From Phymatolithon calcareum (taxonomy: Eukaryota > Rhodophyta > Florideophyceae > Hapalidiales): a DNA stretch of 64,000 nucleotides. This document shows, piece after piece, positions 31,996-43,111 of the stretch (the stretch's first letter is position 1; each line of letters starts with the position of its first letter). Location: assembly GCA_977006965.1 (NCBI GenBank), contig OZ345382.1, forward strand, positions 62,001-126,000, read 5' to 3'. The notes beneath the pieces were generated by a model that was not told where the DNA came from, did not search any database, and saw only the letters and a list, made by a program, of their open reading frames with translations. Position numbers and translations under genes: made by a program.

Positions 31996-33141
31996 CTACC
32001 CGATCGCCATACCACTGCTAACACTACCTGACGCATGCACGGCGTCAATTACGTCCGCGATGCACTCCCGCCGCGGACTCGCGCGCGCACCGGCACCCTT
32101 GCAGCACTCCGCGCCTGCGACAGACGCCAGTGCGATCGCGCGGTGTAGCGGCAATCGTGTGGCCACGCCGTACGCCATCGCGCCGAGGAATGCATCGCCG
32201 GCACCAGTGGCGTCAACAACCGAAACGCCTGACACGGCGTCACAGTAGACCGTCTCCACGTTCCCGATCCGCCTGCGCCGCACCGTCAGCCCGGCGGTGA
32301 CCACCTCGCGCTCCACTTCCATCTCGTCCTCTGCATCCGCCCGGCGGACCAGGACGCAGCCATGCTGTCCGCGCGTCGCCACGACCCACTGCGGCCCGCG
32401 GTGGAGAAGCGCTATCAGATGCTCGACATCGTCACCACTGGCGGCACCGGCGAGCTCCCGTGCGCACGCGTCCTTGACGACAACGCCGTTTGCAAGCTGC
32501 ACAAGCTTCTCCGTGTCCTCGCGCACGCGCTCCGCGTCAAGCAATACGAATGTCCCGCTCTCCCGCGCCGCCTTTGCGGCCACTATGGCGGCTTCCGGGT
32601 ACCGTCCGTCAAGTAGCAGCACCTCCGACCTTTGTACTGCGTGCAATGCGCTTTCGTCAATGTCCGCCAGCGTGCAGCGTGGATCTGGAGTGTGAATGCA
32701 CGTGCGTGTGCCCCTTCCTGCGTCGACGATGATGTACGAGAACGGCGTGTGCACCGCTGCAATTTCGCGCACACCTGTCACGTCAACGCCATCGGAGATA
32801 AGCCCGTTTCGCGCCCATTTGCCTCGGTAGTCGCTGCCGAGTGCGGATACAAGGGCTGCTGAAACGCCCAGTCGGCGCGCAGCCACAATGGCGTTTGCTG
32901 CGTTGCCGCCGCCGTGCTCGGCGAATGTCGTGGTGCGGATCTTGGCGTCGGGGGCGGGGAAGGACGCCACTGTCGCGACCAGGTCGACGCAGGCCAGACC
33001 GACGCCTGTTATTGTGACGCCGGCGAGTGAGGGCGGAATTGGCACTGGGCCTGGTGCTGTGCACATGTGTATTGAGAGAATGTTTCGTCGTGTGCGGTGC
33101 AGAGTGAGTGGAGTTGGAGAGAGAAAGGCTGGACAGGCCAT
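31996..33141 (-). CDS. PfkB-family carbohydrate kinase
   Basis: 381 residues from the ATG at 33141; a second ATG at 33066 (MCTAPGP) is closer to the fold start and may be the real one. The N-terminal block ITGVGLACVDLVATV and EHGGGNAANAIVAARRLG match PfkB signature 1 and the sugar-binding region. DATGAGDAFLGAM is signature 2, with the catalytic Asp and anion hole. Resemblance is to the ketohexokinase/plant pfkB sugar kinase branch; the substrate is not deducible. It lies 262 bp upstream of the PHD gene on the same strand. Confidence 0.92.
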   Translation of the reverse strand: MACPAFLSPTPLTLHRTRRNILSIHMCTAPGPVPIPPSLAGVTITGVGLACVDLVATVASFPAPDAKIRTTTFAEHGGGNAANAIVAARRLGVSAALVSALGSDYRGKWARNGLISDGVDVTGVREIAAVHTPFSYIIVDAGRGTRTCIHTPDPRCTLADIDESALHAVQRSEVLLLDGRYPEAAIVAAKAARESGTFVLLDAERVREDTEKLVQLANGVVVKDACARELAGAASGDDVEHLIALLHRGPQWVVATRGQHGCVLVRRADAEDEMEVEREVVTAGLTVRRRRIGNVETVYCDAVSGVSVVDATGAGDAFLGAMAYGVATRLPLHRAIALASVAGAECCKGAGARASPRRECIADVIDAVHASGSVSSGMAIG

Positions 33142-33702
33142 AGATGGAGTGTCGACCTTGGCGAACGATCAGAGATGGTCACGGAAATCCATTATTGCAC
33201 AGTGCTTTGGATGACTCTGATGGTATTACTGAATAAAATGACGTGTAGATACGGAAAACTGAGGTCATGAGATGCACCCAAAGTTGATCATTACTGTGAA
33301 ACTGAGCTCTCACGAGGGATGGGGATAACATCATCGGGAAAACGACATCCTGGGCACGTGGACAGCGCATCAATGGCAACGCCGGTCACAGAGCCGTGGA
33401 CAGAACTGTTGCTATTGTGTTACCCGACTTGGACAGTAACCAAGGTGCGCATTGGGCACGCAATGGGTATGACCATAGAACCAATTCCATAACTTTAGGT
33501 TATGGTATTCCATAACTTTAGTTCCATAACTTTAGGTTATGGTATTCTAAGTGATGCGGGTGCGCCGTGTAAGAAGCCATGTAAGGAGCCATAAACAGCC
33601 AATCAGCACTGCATTCCTCGCATCCTTATTGGATAAAACTGTTTTCTTCACAATGGATTGGCCAAAAAATCGCCATTCTGAACATCTGATTGGTACACTA
33701 AG
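33142..33702. other. Intergenic with paired hairpins
   Basis: No gene supported. CCATAAC-TTTAG-GTTATGG hairpins occur at 33487-33505 and 33524-33542, with a half-copy between. Confidence 0.5.
33487..33542. repeat. Two copies of a 19-bp hairpin
   Basis: CCATAACTTTAGGTTATGG, 7-bp perfect stem, appears twice within 56 bp around one half-copy. It could be an end of a tiny MITE. Confidence 0.75.
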
Positions 33703-33987
33703 GGGATTAAAATTTCAAGATGTTTTGAAATAAATTAACTGATACAATCATGCTTGAAATAAGATTTTGTCAGCGGTGAAAGTGTACCTTTCTGGAATTC
33801 TGAAGGATGATGTCGTTTTCATAAAATCGTATGCCAAAGGACTTTTTAGACGATTTATGATAGGAAAGAAGGGATTAAAATTTCAAGATGTTTTGAAATA
33901 AATTAACTGATACAGTGATACTTGAAATAAGATTTTGTCAACGGTGAAAGTGTACCTTTCTGGAATTCTGAAGGATGATGTCGTTTT
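33703..33987. repeat. Direct duplication of ~117 bp
   Basis: 33703-33819 recurs at 33871-33987 (offset 168 bp) with a handful of substitutions. Begins GGGATTAAAATTTCAAG, ends GATGATGTCGTTTT. Non-coding. Confidence 0.9.
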
Positions 33988-34427
33988 TAAAACTTCTTAT
34001 GCTAAAATCTCAGCGATGTGATGTTTCCGGTAAGTGCTCGAATATTGATTATCAAGCTGATTTTGGCGGTATCAAAGTATATCAAGATTTCCAGTCCGAT
34101 ATCAACTACTGTAATTTAATGACATCCATGGTTTCATAACAGTTTTGCGTACGTATTCCCCATTTAAACAGGCAAAATCGTTGATTATTGGAAGACTTTT
34201 CTGTCCTATCATACGTGTCAGAGAATGACTATGGAGAAACTACTTTACTGGCAGACAGATAATTGTAATTGATATTATATCAAGGTTTGAGGCATAATAT
34301 CAAAAGTGATATCAAGTTTCAGAATTAGGTTGATGCTCATTCCTAATCTGTTGGAACATTTCATGGAAGTGGAACAACGCCATCCAACTTCTTCTTCCAT
34401 TGTTGTCGAATTCCATGGTGATATTCT

Positions 34428-34502
34428 CATTGCATTTACGTATTCGCCTTCATCAATGGCGCATGTGTACAACTCTACCGCAAGAGTGATAGCACAGTAC
34501 AT
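34428..34502 (-). pseudogene. Single Sel1-like repeat relic
   Basis: The minus-strand reading LAVELYTCAIDEGEYVNAM fits one Sel1 unit and resembles the units at 7795-8238 (HLYNRAIEEGG-VEAM). No neighbouring unit survives. Confidence 0.4.
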
Positions 34503-34735
34503 CTTTTCGATTCAAATATATTTCTAAATAAAATTCAGTGCGTCCTAGTCTTACGAATATACGGGAAAACCTTCTTCAGTTGCTGCCTCCCAGCTTGTAG
34601 ACTGTGAAGGACAGTACGATACTGTAGAAACTAATTTTAAAACTTTTTTAGCTGGGCTCACAAGTCTAGATTTCGCATTTTTGAATAAACCATTTTTTAG
34701 GTTTCGTGAAGTAAATGTTTCTTATAATACGAATA

Positions 34736-34794
34736 GGTTCCGATGACAGATATCCATTCAGAAACTGTGTATGTCATACCCAGCTTATCTTCAT
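34736..34794 (-). pseudogene. 59-bp NB-ARC-WD40 relic
   Basis: Identical over 59 bp to 48636-48694, which lies inside an NB-ARC relic. Reads HTQFLNGYLSSEP after an in-frame TGA, matching WHRKLLDSY of the intact gene. No further homology flanks it. Confidence 0.6.
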
Positions 34795-35449
34795 TCTACG
34801 CGCAGTTAATGGGCTTGTGCTGGTCATCTACATTCAACAATGATTTCCACACGTGTGCTCCCCCTGGTAACAGCTCTTCTTTTCATGCTATTGTTGACTT
34901 TTATTATCGCAACCATGCTGCCGGGCGTACGCCGAGACAGTACTGTCGCGGGTGTAAAAGAATCTCAAGCTTTCACTCACGACATGGACTCGACCAACCA
35001 TCAAATCGTGCGACTTCGAGAACTCTTAGTTTTCATATGGCTCCAGAGTCATTAGGACACCTTTAATTCAACTAGAATTCTGTAGGCACGGGCCATGTCT
35101 AGCCATTGTCGCTCATATAACTCATACTCACTTCCACTCGCATTCGCCTCAATCTCACTTCGGTTTTTCTATTCTATGTCTCGCTCATTTATCACTGGCA
35201 ATAACACCACCAACACAATACAAAACCTGCACAAGCACAACATCAGCACTGTGAACCCTACCAATTCAACCGCCCACCCAACTTCAGCTCTTCAAACACA
35301 CTAAAGGAACTGATACAAGCACTCTTAAAGTATCAGATACCCGCTCTTCTTTCCTCTTTCTACAACTTTCTTAAGAAAGTGTACAACGCGACTTTCAACT
35401 TCCAAATTGTACGCCATTCTTACAATTTTATTGAAACGCATGATTATCG
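34795..35449. other. No supported gene
   Basis: Contains GAGACAGTACTGTCGC (about 34937) and a small frame with a hydrophobic segment (34840-35055) that I cannot support as a gene. Confidence 0.45.
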
Positions 35450-36461
35450 CTATATGAGAATATCTGTTCTGAGTTTTTTTGCAAGCGGAACATCGAGAGA
35501 AACAGGGGTCTTCTTAATGAGAAGCAATCGGGGTTTGATATGCATCTTCTTAAGATAGAAGCAACCGACGATATTAAAGAACACTGTAACTTGCTCCTCT
35601 TGCACGAAATCGACCTCATGAAGTTGCGATCCCTGTTCATCTTGAACAAGAGGGGCAGGTGTAGCAAAGAACGATGGGGGCTTTAAAAGAAGTGAACTTG
35701 TTTCGGGTATTAAGAACTGAGAGTTCTTGTTTCTTGGCTTATACGGCGAAGCCGCATTGTTCGTAAACAGGAAATTCGTGGCATTAGGTCCTATGTAATA
35801 GGAACAAAACACGTTATTGAGTAAGAGAGCTGTTGAGATATTGAATCGCGCTAGATTTCAAATAGTTACCTTGAGGTACTACATCAATTTCAGTTTCTGC
35901 AACTTTAATCAGACTCGACAGCTTAGCCATGTTCACGGGGTTTTTAAAAAGTGTGCAAAGATCAGAAAAAACTGTATGCGCAGCATCAAGGTCGTCAGAT
36001 GATAGATCAATGACAAGTCTGTATCGGTCAATTTTCGTAGCAGGATTCCTTTTCGATGAAAATTGGCTTGCAAACAGTATGGCGTCAACTGCCTCGCCCT
36101 CGATCGATAAAAGTTTGAGTTGCAGAGTGTCCTTATCCACGAGATAAGCCTGCTGGTCACTTCTGGAGTCCCCGAAAACAAATTTGGACGTACGACTATC
36201 GAAGTCACATAGTTTCTCCGAAGTCATTTTGTTCAGTTTTTCCATGAAGAGATTCATATCAGAATGTGCAGTCGGCGAGTTGATGAGAGCAGTGTTTTCG
36301 TCAGATACCGGGATCTTTTTCCCAAGGTTGGGCTTCGTCCAATTGTCATGCTGCTTTTTTTGAGCTTGTCCGACCCGAACATCTTTGTTTACTCTCTTTT
36401 GTGCCAGTTTCGGAGTGCTTGTGCTGCCTTGTGTGGCTCTGCCCTTTTTGGTGGTTTCCAT
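35450..36461 (-). CDS. Unrecognised two-frame gene, possibly frameshifted
   Basis: The first frame (36461-35814, 215 residues) starts at an ATG with TATAAAT about 50 bp upstream. It begins with a basic low-complexity region (TTKKGRATQGSTSTPKLAQK) and continues as a soluble mixed domain (CDFDSRTSKFVFGDSRSD, KIDRYRLVIDLSSDDLD). It ends with TAA at 35814. The next frame opens at once (35812-35450, no ATG, GTG first) and runs 120 codons, ending VTVFFNIVGCFYLKKMHIK and LLLIKKTPVSLDV. The junction suggests one 335-residue protein broken by a single frameshift, or an undetected intron. No family is recognised. An OB-fold single-strand DNA-binding protein linked to the nearby Helitron is a speculation only. 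Confidence 0.45.
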
Positions 36462-37151
36462 GGCGGGGATATGTTTGTTCAGATGTTCCTACATAAGCGG
36501 GGAAGAGGCAATTTATACTCTAATTCCTGTTCATAATGCACCGGCGCTTTAATCTCGGTGCTCTGATGGAACCCAATAGAGACGTAGCTGAACTACGCTG
36601 CGTACCCAAAATCTCACAGTATACTTCAAGTGCACACGAGAGTTTGGTGACGCAGGATACTACCCACCGCGAAAATGCACTTGATCAGAAAATCATATGG
36701 TCGCTGTAAAAATCTCGGCCCCAATTGTCGAAGTGATCACTGTGAAGGAGCAGTCTCACGTGAAACTCAGATTAGATCGCTGCATCCACATTCTTTACAT
36801 AAGTAATCTTTAGAAACTAGGATGGAAACTGCTGATAGCAGTTTCCATAGTAGACAAGAACAATGGCAGTATAGAGGGACTAGAGCTTCACTACCATTGC
36901 TTTTTCACTCCAAGAATCAGATTGCTAGACTCGTGTAATTGTGTACGATTCACGTAATTTCCGAAACATTTATTTCTCTAGGCACACCTTCAGGGATAGG
37001 ACAAGTCGATACTTTCTGTCTCGCACGCTTCTCGATCAGAATAGTGAGCGAGAGTAGCGACACGTGGCAGGTATTCAACTCTAGTATTTCATATCATTCT
37101 ATCTCGTTACAACATTAGTCTATTCATATCAAAGTACCGATTGGTAGAGCT
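36462..37151. other. Intergenic with 12-bp hairpin
   Basis: No gene supported. The hairpin ATGGAAACTGCT/AGCAGTTTCCAT lies at 36822-36848 with a 3-bp loop. On the minus strand it is followed by C-CTAG-T, the look of a Helitron 3' end. Confidence 0.45.
36512..36517 (-). promoter_or_regulatory. TATA box (TATAAA on minus strand)
   Basis: It lies about 50 bp upstream of the ATG at 36461 and supports transcription of that ORF on the minus strand. Confidence 0.45.
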
Positions 37152-37998
37152 GGAAACTATAGCTTGCACAAGAAAAGTAAATAGAAGAAAATGATTATTT
37201 TTATAGCTAAGGGCGAATATAATCGCCCGGTTTTCTTGAGATGAAGATGCAGGGCACAGCACGTCTAAAGAGGCGAAAAACATGATGATCGCATGAGAAG
37301 AAAATAATGGTTTTTATGAGCATCTTCCCCAAGTCTGACAGATTCATGGTGTAGAAAATCGATTCTGCATGTATTATGTAGCGGGATCTCCTGAGTCCGA
37401 TGTCAAACTTGAGACAGTAGGTTCCCCTCCAAAGGGCCATTTGTTCAATACTCTTCTGGTTCCTTTGTTTTTCGCTCCTGAACTGGAAACTATAGCTTGT
37501 GCGAGAAAAATAAGGAGAATAAAATGGATATTTTTATATCTAAGGGCGAATATAGTCGCGCGGTCTTCTTGAGATGAAGATGCAGGGCGCGAGCATTTTC
37601 CCCAAGTCCGGCAGATTCATGGTGTAAAAAATCGATTCTGCGTGTATTGTGTAGTGGGATCCCCTGAGTCTGATGTCAAATTTGAGCTTGCAGGCTCCCC
37701 TTCAAAGGGCCACTTGTTCAACACTCTTCCGGTTCCTTTGTTTTCCGCTCCTGAATTGGAAACTATAGGTTGTGCGAGAAAAAAAATAAGGAGAATAAAA
37801 TGGATATTTTTATATCTAAGGGCGAATATAGTCGCGCGGTCTTCTTGAGATGAAGATGCAGGGCGCGAGCATCTTCCCCAAGTTCGGCAGATTCATAGTG
37901 TAAAAGATCCATTCTGTATGTATGTATACTGTGATCGCCCAAACCTGAGCCAGCAGGATCCCCTTTAAAGGATCATTTGTTCAATACTCTACTGGTTC
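37152..37998. repeat. Three tandem direct repeats (333, 273, ~241 bp)
   Basis: Units start at GGAAACTAT: 37152, 37485 and 37758. All contain AAGGGCGAATATA, GAGATGAAGATGCAGGGC and CTTCCCCAAGT. Unit 1 has about 60 bp extra after GCAGGGC; unit 3 is diverged and truncated at its end. Small frames within units 1-2 and 2-3 are by-products. Confidence 0.92.
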
Positions 37999-38893
37999 TT
38001 GTACCAATAAAGTGGCCAGGAGTCCTTCGTGTATCTCGTCCTATCATAAAGCCTGCTTTATTCATTTGCTCATAATAAGAGGCGTTTGCTTTTTTTGCGT
38101 TACCATAAGCAGGTATATGTCCACGAAGAGAAACAATCTCCTCCAGAAGTGATTGTTCGTGAGCTGAGGGCCTGGGGGTATCCGATGAGAGCAGTAGTAT
38201 ATTTTCAAGCGGTATCTCGCCATATTTTCTGATTCACGCGCAACCTGTTCAACAGGTATTTATCTATTGTTAAGACTCCACTTCAGACCCGAGTAAGAAC
38301 CACTCCGCGCTACCTGGCCCCATGACATCTGCACTCGTCCTCAGCTTTCAGGACCACTGAAACCTTCTCGCGAGGCCGTCTATCTACGCGAAAAACACTT
38401 TTGTCTGTTGGCTTCTAGCCCAAGCCCAGTCTTTTCTCACACAATCGCAAATTGCAATTTCGTGTACTGTTCACGTCAGAAAGCGAGAACCTGGCTGTGG
38501 AGATTGAGAAAGAGATTTTTCTATTTGAGAAAAGACTAGACAGAGGAAACACTGTGAATATATTGAACAAAGAAAACGATTAAGAGTTTGTAACAACTGA
38601 AACAACAAATTATATTGGACAAGCTTAAATAACTCATAATCGTTCAAAAGACTAACAGTTTGAAAAACTTCACAATATAATCAAGCTCTACACAAACAAG
38701 TAATAATACATCTTAAAGTTTCGAAAACATTTTCTCAAATAATCAGCTGATTGCTAATTGGAACACATTCTTGACAAAATCCTTAAAATATTTAATTGTT
38801 TTCTAAAAACGTTCAATACGTCTCACTTAAAATAGTCACGTATTTGAGTATTATCAATTAAGCGTTTAGCATTGTACCTAAAAAAGCTTCCTT
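37999..38893. other. AT-rich leader of the Helitron
   Basis: No frame supported. The last 300 bp are strongly AT-rich. I could not define the Helitron 5' end (TC dinucleotide). Confidence 0.4.
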
Positions 38894-41800
38894 ATGGGAA
38901 GAACAAAAACAAAACAGAGGAATAATAGCGCAAACGTGAGAAAAAAATACCCAAAAAATATTCGAATTCTACCTCGTCCAGAAGTTGTTTCTTCGAAGAG
39001 CCACATGAGGCTGGACTGTGACTCCATTTCGGCAGTAAAAGCACCCATTCTCATTTCTCCTAGGCCTAAGTCTATGAATCGGTTTAGTAAAAGTCCGGTT
39101 CCCGAGCTGATAGTCCCGTGTGATGTCGAAATCACTACATCACGCACTAAAGGAAAAAAGATTCAAAATGAAGCGGGAAATGCCAGAATTGAGAGCTTCG
39201 ACATAGAGGATACACAGATATCAGATCTCCAACTTCTAATGACACCAGAAGAATTAGAAGAAATTGAACAGAATGCACTATTTGTACCGGTGACAGAACA
39301 AAGAAAATGTGAAATTTACGATGAGTGTAGAGCGAAGTTAATTGGATCCTTCATGAATCGAAAAGTATGTACAGTGTGTGACTCATGGATACGAGAAGAT
39401 AAATGTCCACTTCGAAAAAATACTGAAAACCTTTTTTCAAGGTGTAAATGCCGTCTTTCGCCTTCTTCTGAGATCCCAATTGGACTAATTAGCTTTTATG
39501 ATGCCGCAATGTATATTCCAGAGCTCAGAAATACTCTCCTATCCAAAAAGGGAGTAGAAAAAGACCCCAATATTGAAGCACAATTCAGGCTTCGAATATG
39601 TGAGGAATGTTTCAACTCATTATCACGCGGGACCATAAATGAAAGCAGAAACCCCCCTAGACTATCTATTGCAAACGGTTTTGCGATAGGACAGCTCCCA
39701 AATTCTCTTAGAGATGTCACCGTAACAGAAAGACGACTTACATCCCTTACATCGATAAAAGGGCATACGGTTGTGTCCAGTGGAGGGAAGCATAAGCTCA
39801 TTAAAAGCCATTTTCTTATATTTTCCTCTCAACCTGATGTCATAAAGGAGGGAATTAATCAACTTCTTCAAGACAAAGGTAAGTTGTTACTGATATTTAC
39901 AAATCCTATGACGGAGGCCCAAAAACGAGTAACAATGAGAAGATTTGAAGCTAGAAGGAAAAAAATGAATGAACTTCTTCAATTGTACATGCAGAACAAC
40001 TTATTATATAAATCGCTAGAGAAAAATAGTAAGGAAGTAATTAAACTGAAGAGCATATCTTCATTACCGCAATCAGAGTTAGATAACGTCAATGTTGTAT
40101 ACCATATCGAAAACAAAATTGCATCTGAAGAGATAACAAAAAATCAGAGTAATATTCGTAGACACACAGTATTCGACACTGCTCAAAATTCGGAAGAAGA
40201 GACAATGATTGATCAGAATGCCTCTCTTTTTACTACCGAAGCAGCAACAGAACCCATTACGACATTGAAAATGGCAACAGCCCAAGTCATAGATGTCCAG
40301 CAAGCAGGAAAGTTTTTACCGGCAAGTTCTACAAAATTTTTTGGTTCTCTATTCCCTCACCTATTCCCATTTGGATATGGACATCCAGATACCCCTAGAA
40401 AGGTAAGCGTTAGCATGCAGGAATGTATTAAACATTACGTAAATCTATCGAGCAGACGATTTGCTCAAGATGAAACTTTTCCACTTGTCGCATTTGATAT
40501 CATCTCACGAAAAAGAGCCATGTCTCATATTTCATTAACATGTAGACTGAACCCTCAGGAAATTGGTCTAATGAGTGAAATCAGTTCGTCTCATCTTGCC
40601 GCACAGCTCGATCAGGAAGCTAGAAAAAGAGAAGCACTCCGAAACGGTCATGGTTTCGTTGAAACCACGAAAAGCAAACCTGGCAAAGCACTTCTTCGTC
40701 GCGTGCAAACTGTTTTAGGGAAGTCATTTGCAACAAATGAAGAAAGAAAAATATATCAAAGGAAATCATGGAATATGGCAGCTAAATATCATAGAGCTGC
40801 TATGTTCATTACTGTAACGCCAAACGAAAATGGTAATGCGTCAGTAGCGTTCTTTTCCGGAGACATTACTAAGGAAATTTTAGCAAGTATATTTGAGAAC
40901 GACATTCCTTCCAATGCATCCCGAATAGAAATAGCTGGAAGAGACCCTGTGGCATGCGATTTGTTTTTCACCAACATGCTAGAGATTCTGATAGGATCTA
41001 TGATTGGGTTCGATATGAAGACAAAGCTTCCTCGAAAGAATGGAGGTCTTTTCGGAATTCCACTTACGTTTCTGGGCGGTATAGAGAGTCAAGGAAAAGG
41101 AACTTTACATATACACTTAGTTGTGTTTTTAGCTGGTTTCCCCAAAGATCCAGATGAGATTTTATATCGAATAAGAACAGATAGAGAATTTGAAAATCGA
41201 CTCTACTCTTTTTTCGACTCCTCAATAAGCTCTAGCATCCTAGAAACAGAGGAAGCATCCCGCTGTCCCATATGTGGAGCTAAAGGGACAATTGAATCTC
41301 AGAAAATAGATAAAATAGCTTAAAATAATATACTACAATTAGAAAAACCTCCTCCAACTTCAAAATGCAATAATTGTGTAAGTTTATTTGGTGGACATGA
41401 GCTTGTGCGTAATTACACCAAGCAGATGAAAACAGAGTTGATCAAAAACAGTTCTGGGAATCTCATACAGCATCACACATTGGAGCAGTCGTATTTTGGG
41501 GTTTCAGATTTCTTATCAAAATCTGAGAGACAAATTGATAATGAGGTTGCAATCAAAGCAGCTCTTCCTACTATACCTCACCTACCTGTCTGTAAATCAT
41601 CGTACGACGAGTTTCTTGCTCATAAGATATTCCTCATAGACCTGTTACTACTTAACCAAAATCATAGGTGGAAACATGTCTCAAGCTGTTTTAAGAAAAG
41701 TTCGAACAGTAAGGATGGATGTTGCAGATATAACTTCCCCCGATTAGTTAAGCTTTTCACGGAAATGGATACGTTTGGGATAATCACTGGGAAGCGCACT

Positions 41801-43111
41801 ATTGGGAGTGAGTACATCAACTCCTTCAACTTAATAATGCTTCAAGTTTTTAGATCGAATCATGATGTCCGGTTCCTTCTTTGCTGTGCTCATGAAATAT
41901 ACTACACAATTAAGTATGTTGTTAAAAACCAAAATTTAATCGACAGTATAGCTGCAATCACTATTGCTTCTTATACAAGACGTTTGGAGCGGGAGAAACT
42001 CATTAAAAAAGATATTTCTAAAACTCAAACTGTTTATGGGCGAATTGCGTCAATTGCCTACGCCAGATCAGAGATGGTAGAAGTTGGAGCAGTAACGGCA
42101 GTACATTATTTGCTGCATGGCACAACCTTTGTGAGCTCCCATGAATTTCAAAGCTTGCACTTAGGAAGACATTTGAATGAATTAGATGAGATAGAAGATG
42201 ATTTGGGAATTATTCCTTATGGAAAAGCTTACATTGCATTTAACGTAACATCAAACTACACGAAGAGGCCCTTAGAACTAGAAAAAGAATCCCTTTACGA
42301 CTATTCAGAAAGTTTTGTTTTGTTTAAAGATATTCCAAAAAATATTAACAGTAACCAAAATTGTTTGCGTCTTCATCCTGATCATCCTTTTTTTGCCACG
42401 AAAGTAGTTAAGCGACGGAAGGTTAAAGTAATTGCAGATATTATTGGTCCTAGAATCCCGGATTTATACAATATAACAGAGGAAGATATGGAAAAATATT
42501 CAAAAACATCTCTTGTGCTTTTCAAGCCATACAGGACAAAACATGATCTTCTACAGCACTTTAAAACTTGCACAGAAGCATTTGCAAAATTTAAGGAAAT
42601 GAGACTTTACGAGTTCTCTCAAGCGAAGAAAATACTTTTTAATCTGCAACAGTACTATGAGGGCAAACGTAGAGCACAAGAAATGAGAGATGAACAAATG
42701 AGAATATTAGAGCAAAACAATGAGGATTCAGATTTCGAAAAGTACAATGAGTGTGATAATACAGTACTCTTAACAGATGAAGATGAAGTTGAAGCACATG
42801 CTGACTGTTCAATTGACGATATGGGAAACTTTTCTACTTATATAAACCCAAACATGTTGCGAAATATATTGGAAGGAGTAGTTGAAAATCTCAACTTGTC
42901 TAAAGTGGATTCTACCAGCGAAAAAGATCGACACTCCTGCTCCACTGAAGGAATGAGATCCATTGTAAGTAGACCCATCCACAAACATTATATCTACCAA
43001 TGTGAATCTATTAGATGCTGGCCTACCCACCCAGATCAATTGATTCACAAATTTAAATTTGGATTGACTCAACGATGTACAAAATGCAATCAAAAACCTA
43101 CGAATATCTAA
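38894..43111 (+). pseudogene. Helitron Rep (HUH nuclease) part
   Basis: The ATG at 38894 opens 809 codons to TAA 41321, then the same frame continues to TAA 43109. It begins with a basic N-terminus and Cys-rich zinc-binding-like regions (CTVCDSW...CPLR...C-x-CRLS; CEEC). The Helitron N-terminal block is AAMFITVTPNENGN (about residue 636), and the HUH motif is in KGTLHIHLVVFLAG (about residue 738). After the stop come a CNNC zinc pair, RSNHDVRFLL and the tyrosine motif EIYYTIKYVVKNQ, where the two catalytic tyrosines of Y2 Reps are expected. The linker ends in acidic low-complexity sequence. The enzyme would nick and rejoin DNA during rolling-circle transposition. Confidence 0.92.

Noticed and set aside
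37369-37848. Two similar 67-68 residue frames in the tandem block, as a conserved small gene
   Set aside because: They follow from the tandem DNA repeat. Differences are mostly amino-acid changing, so there is no sign of coding constraint.
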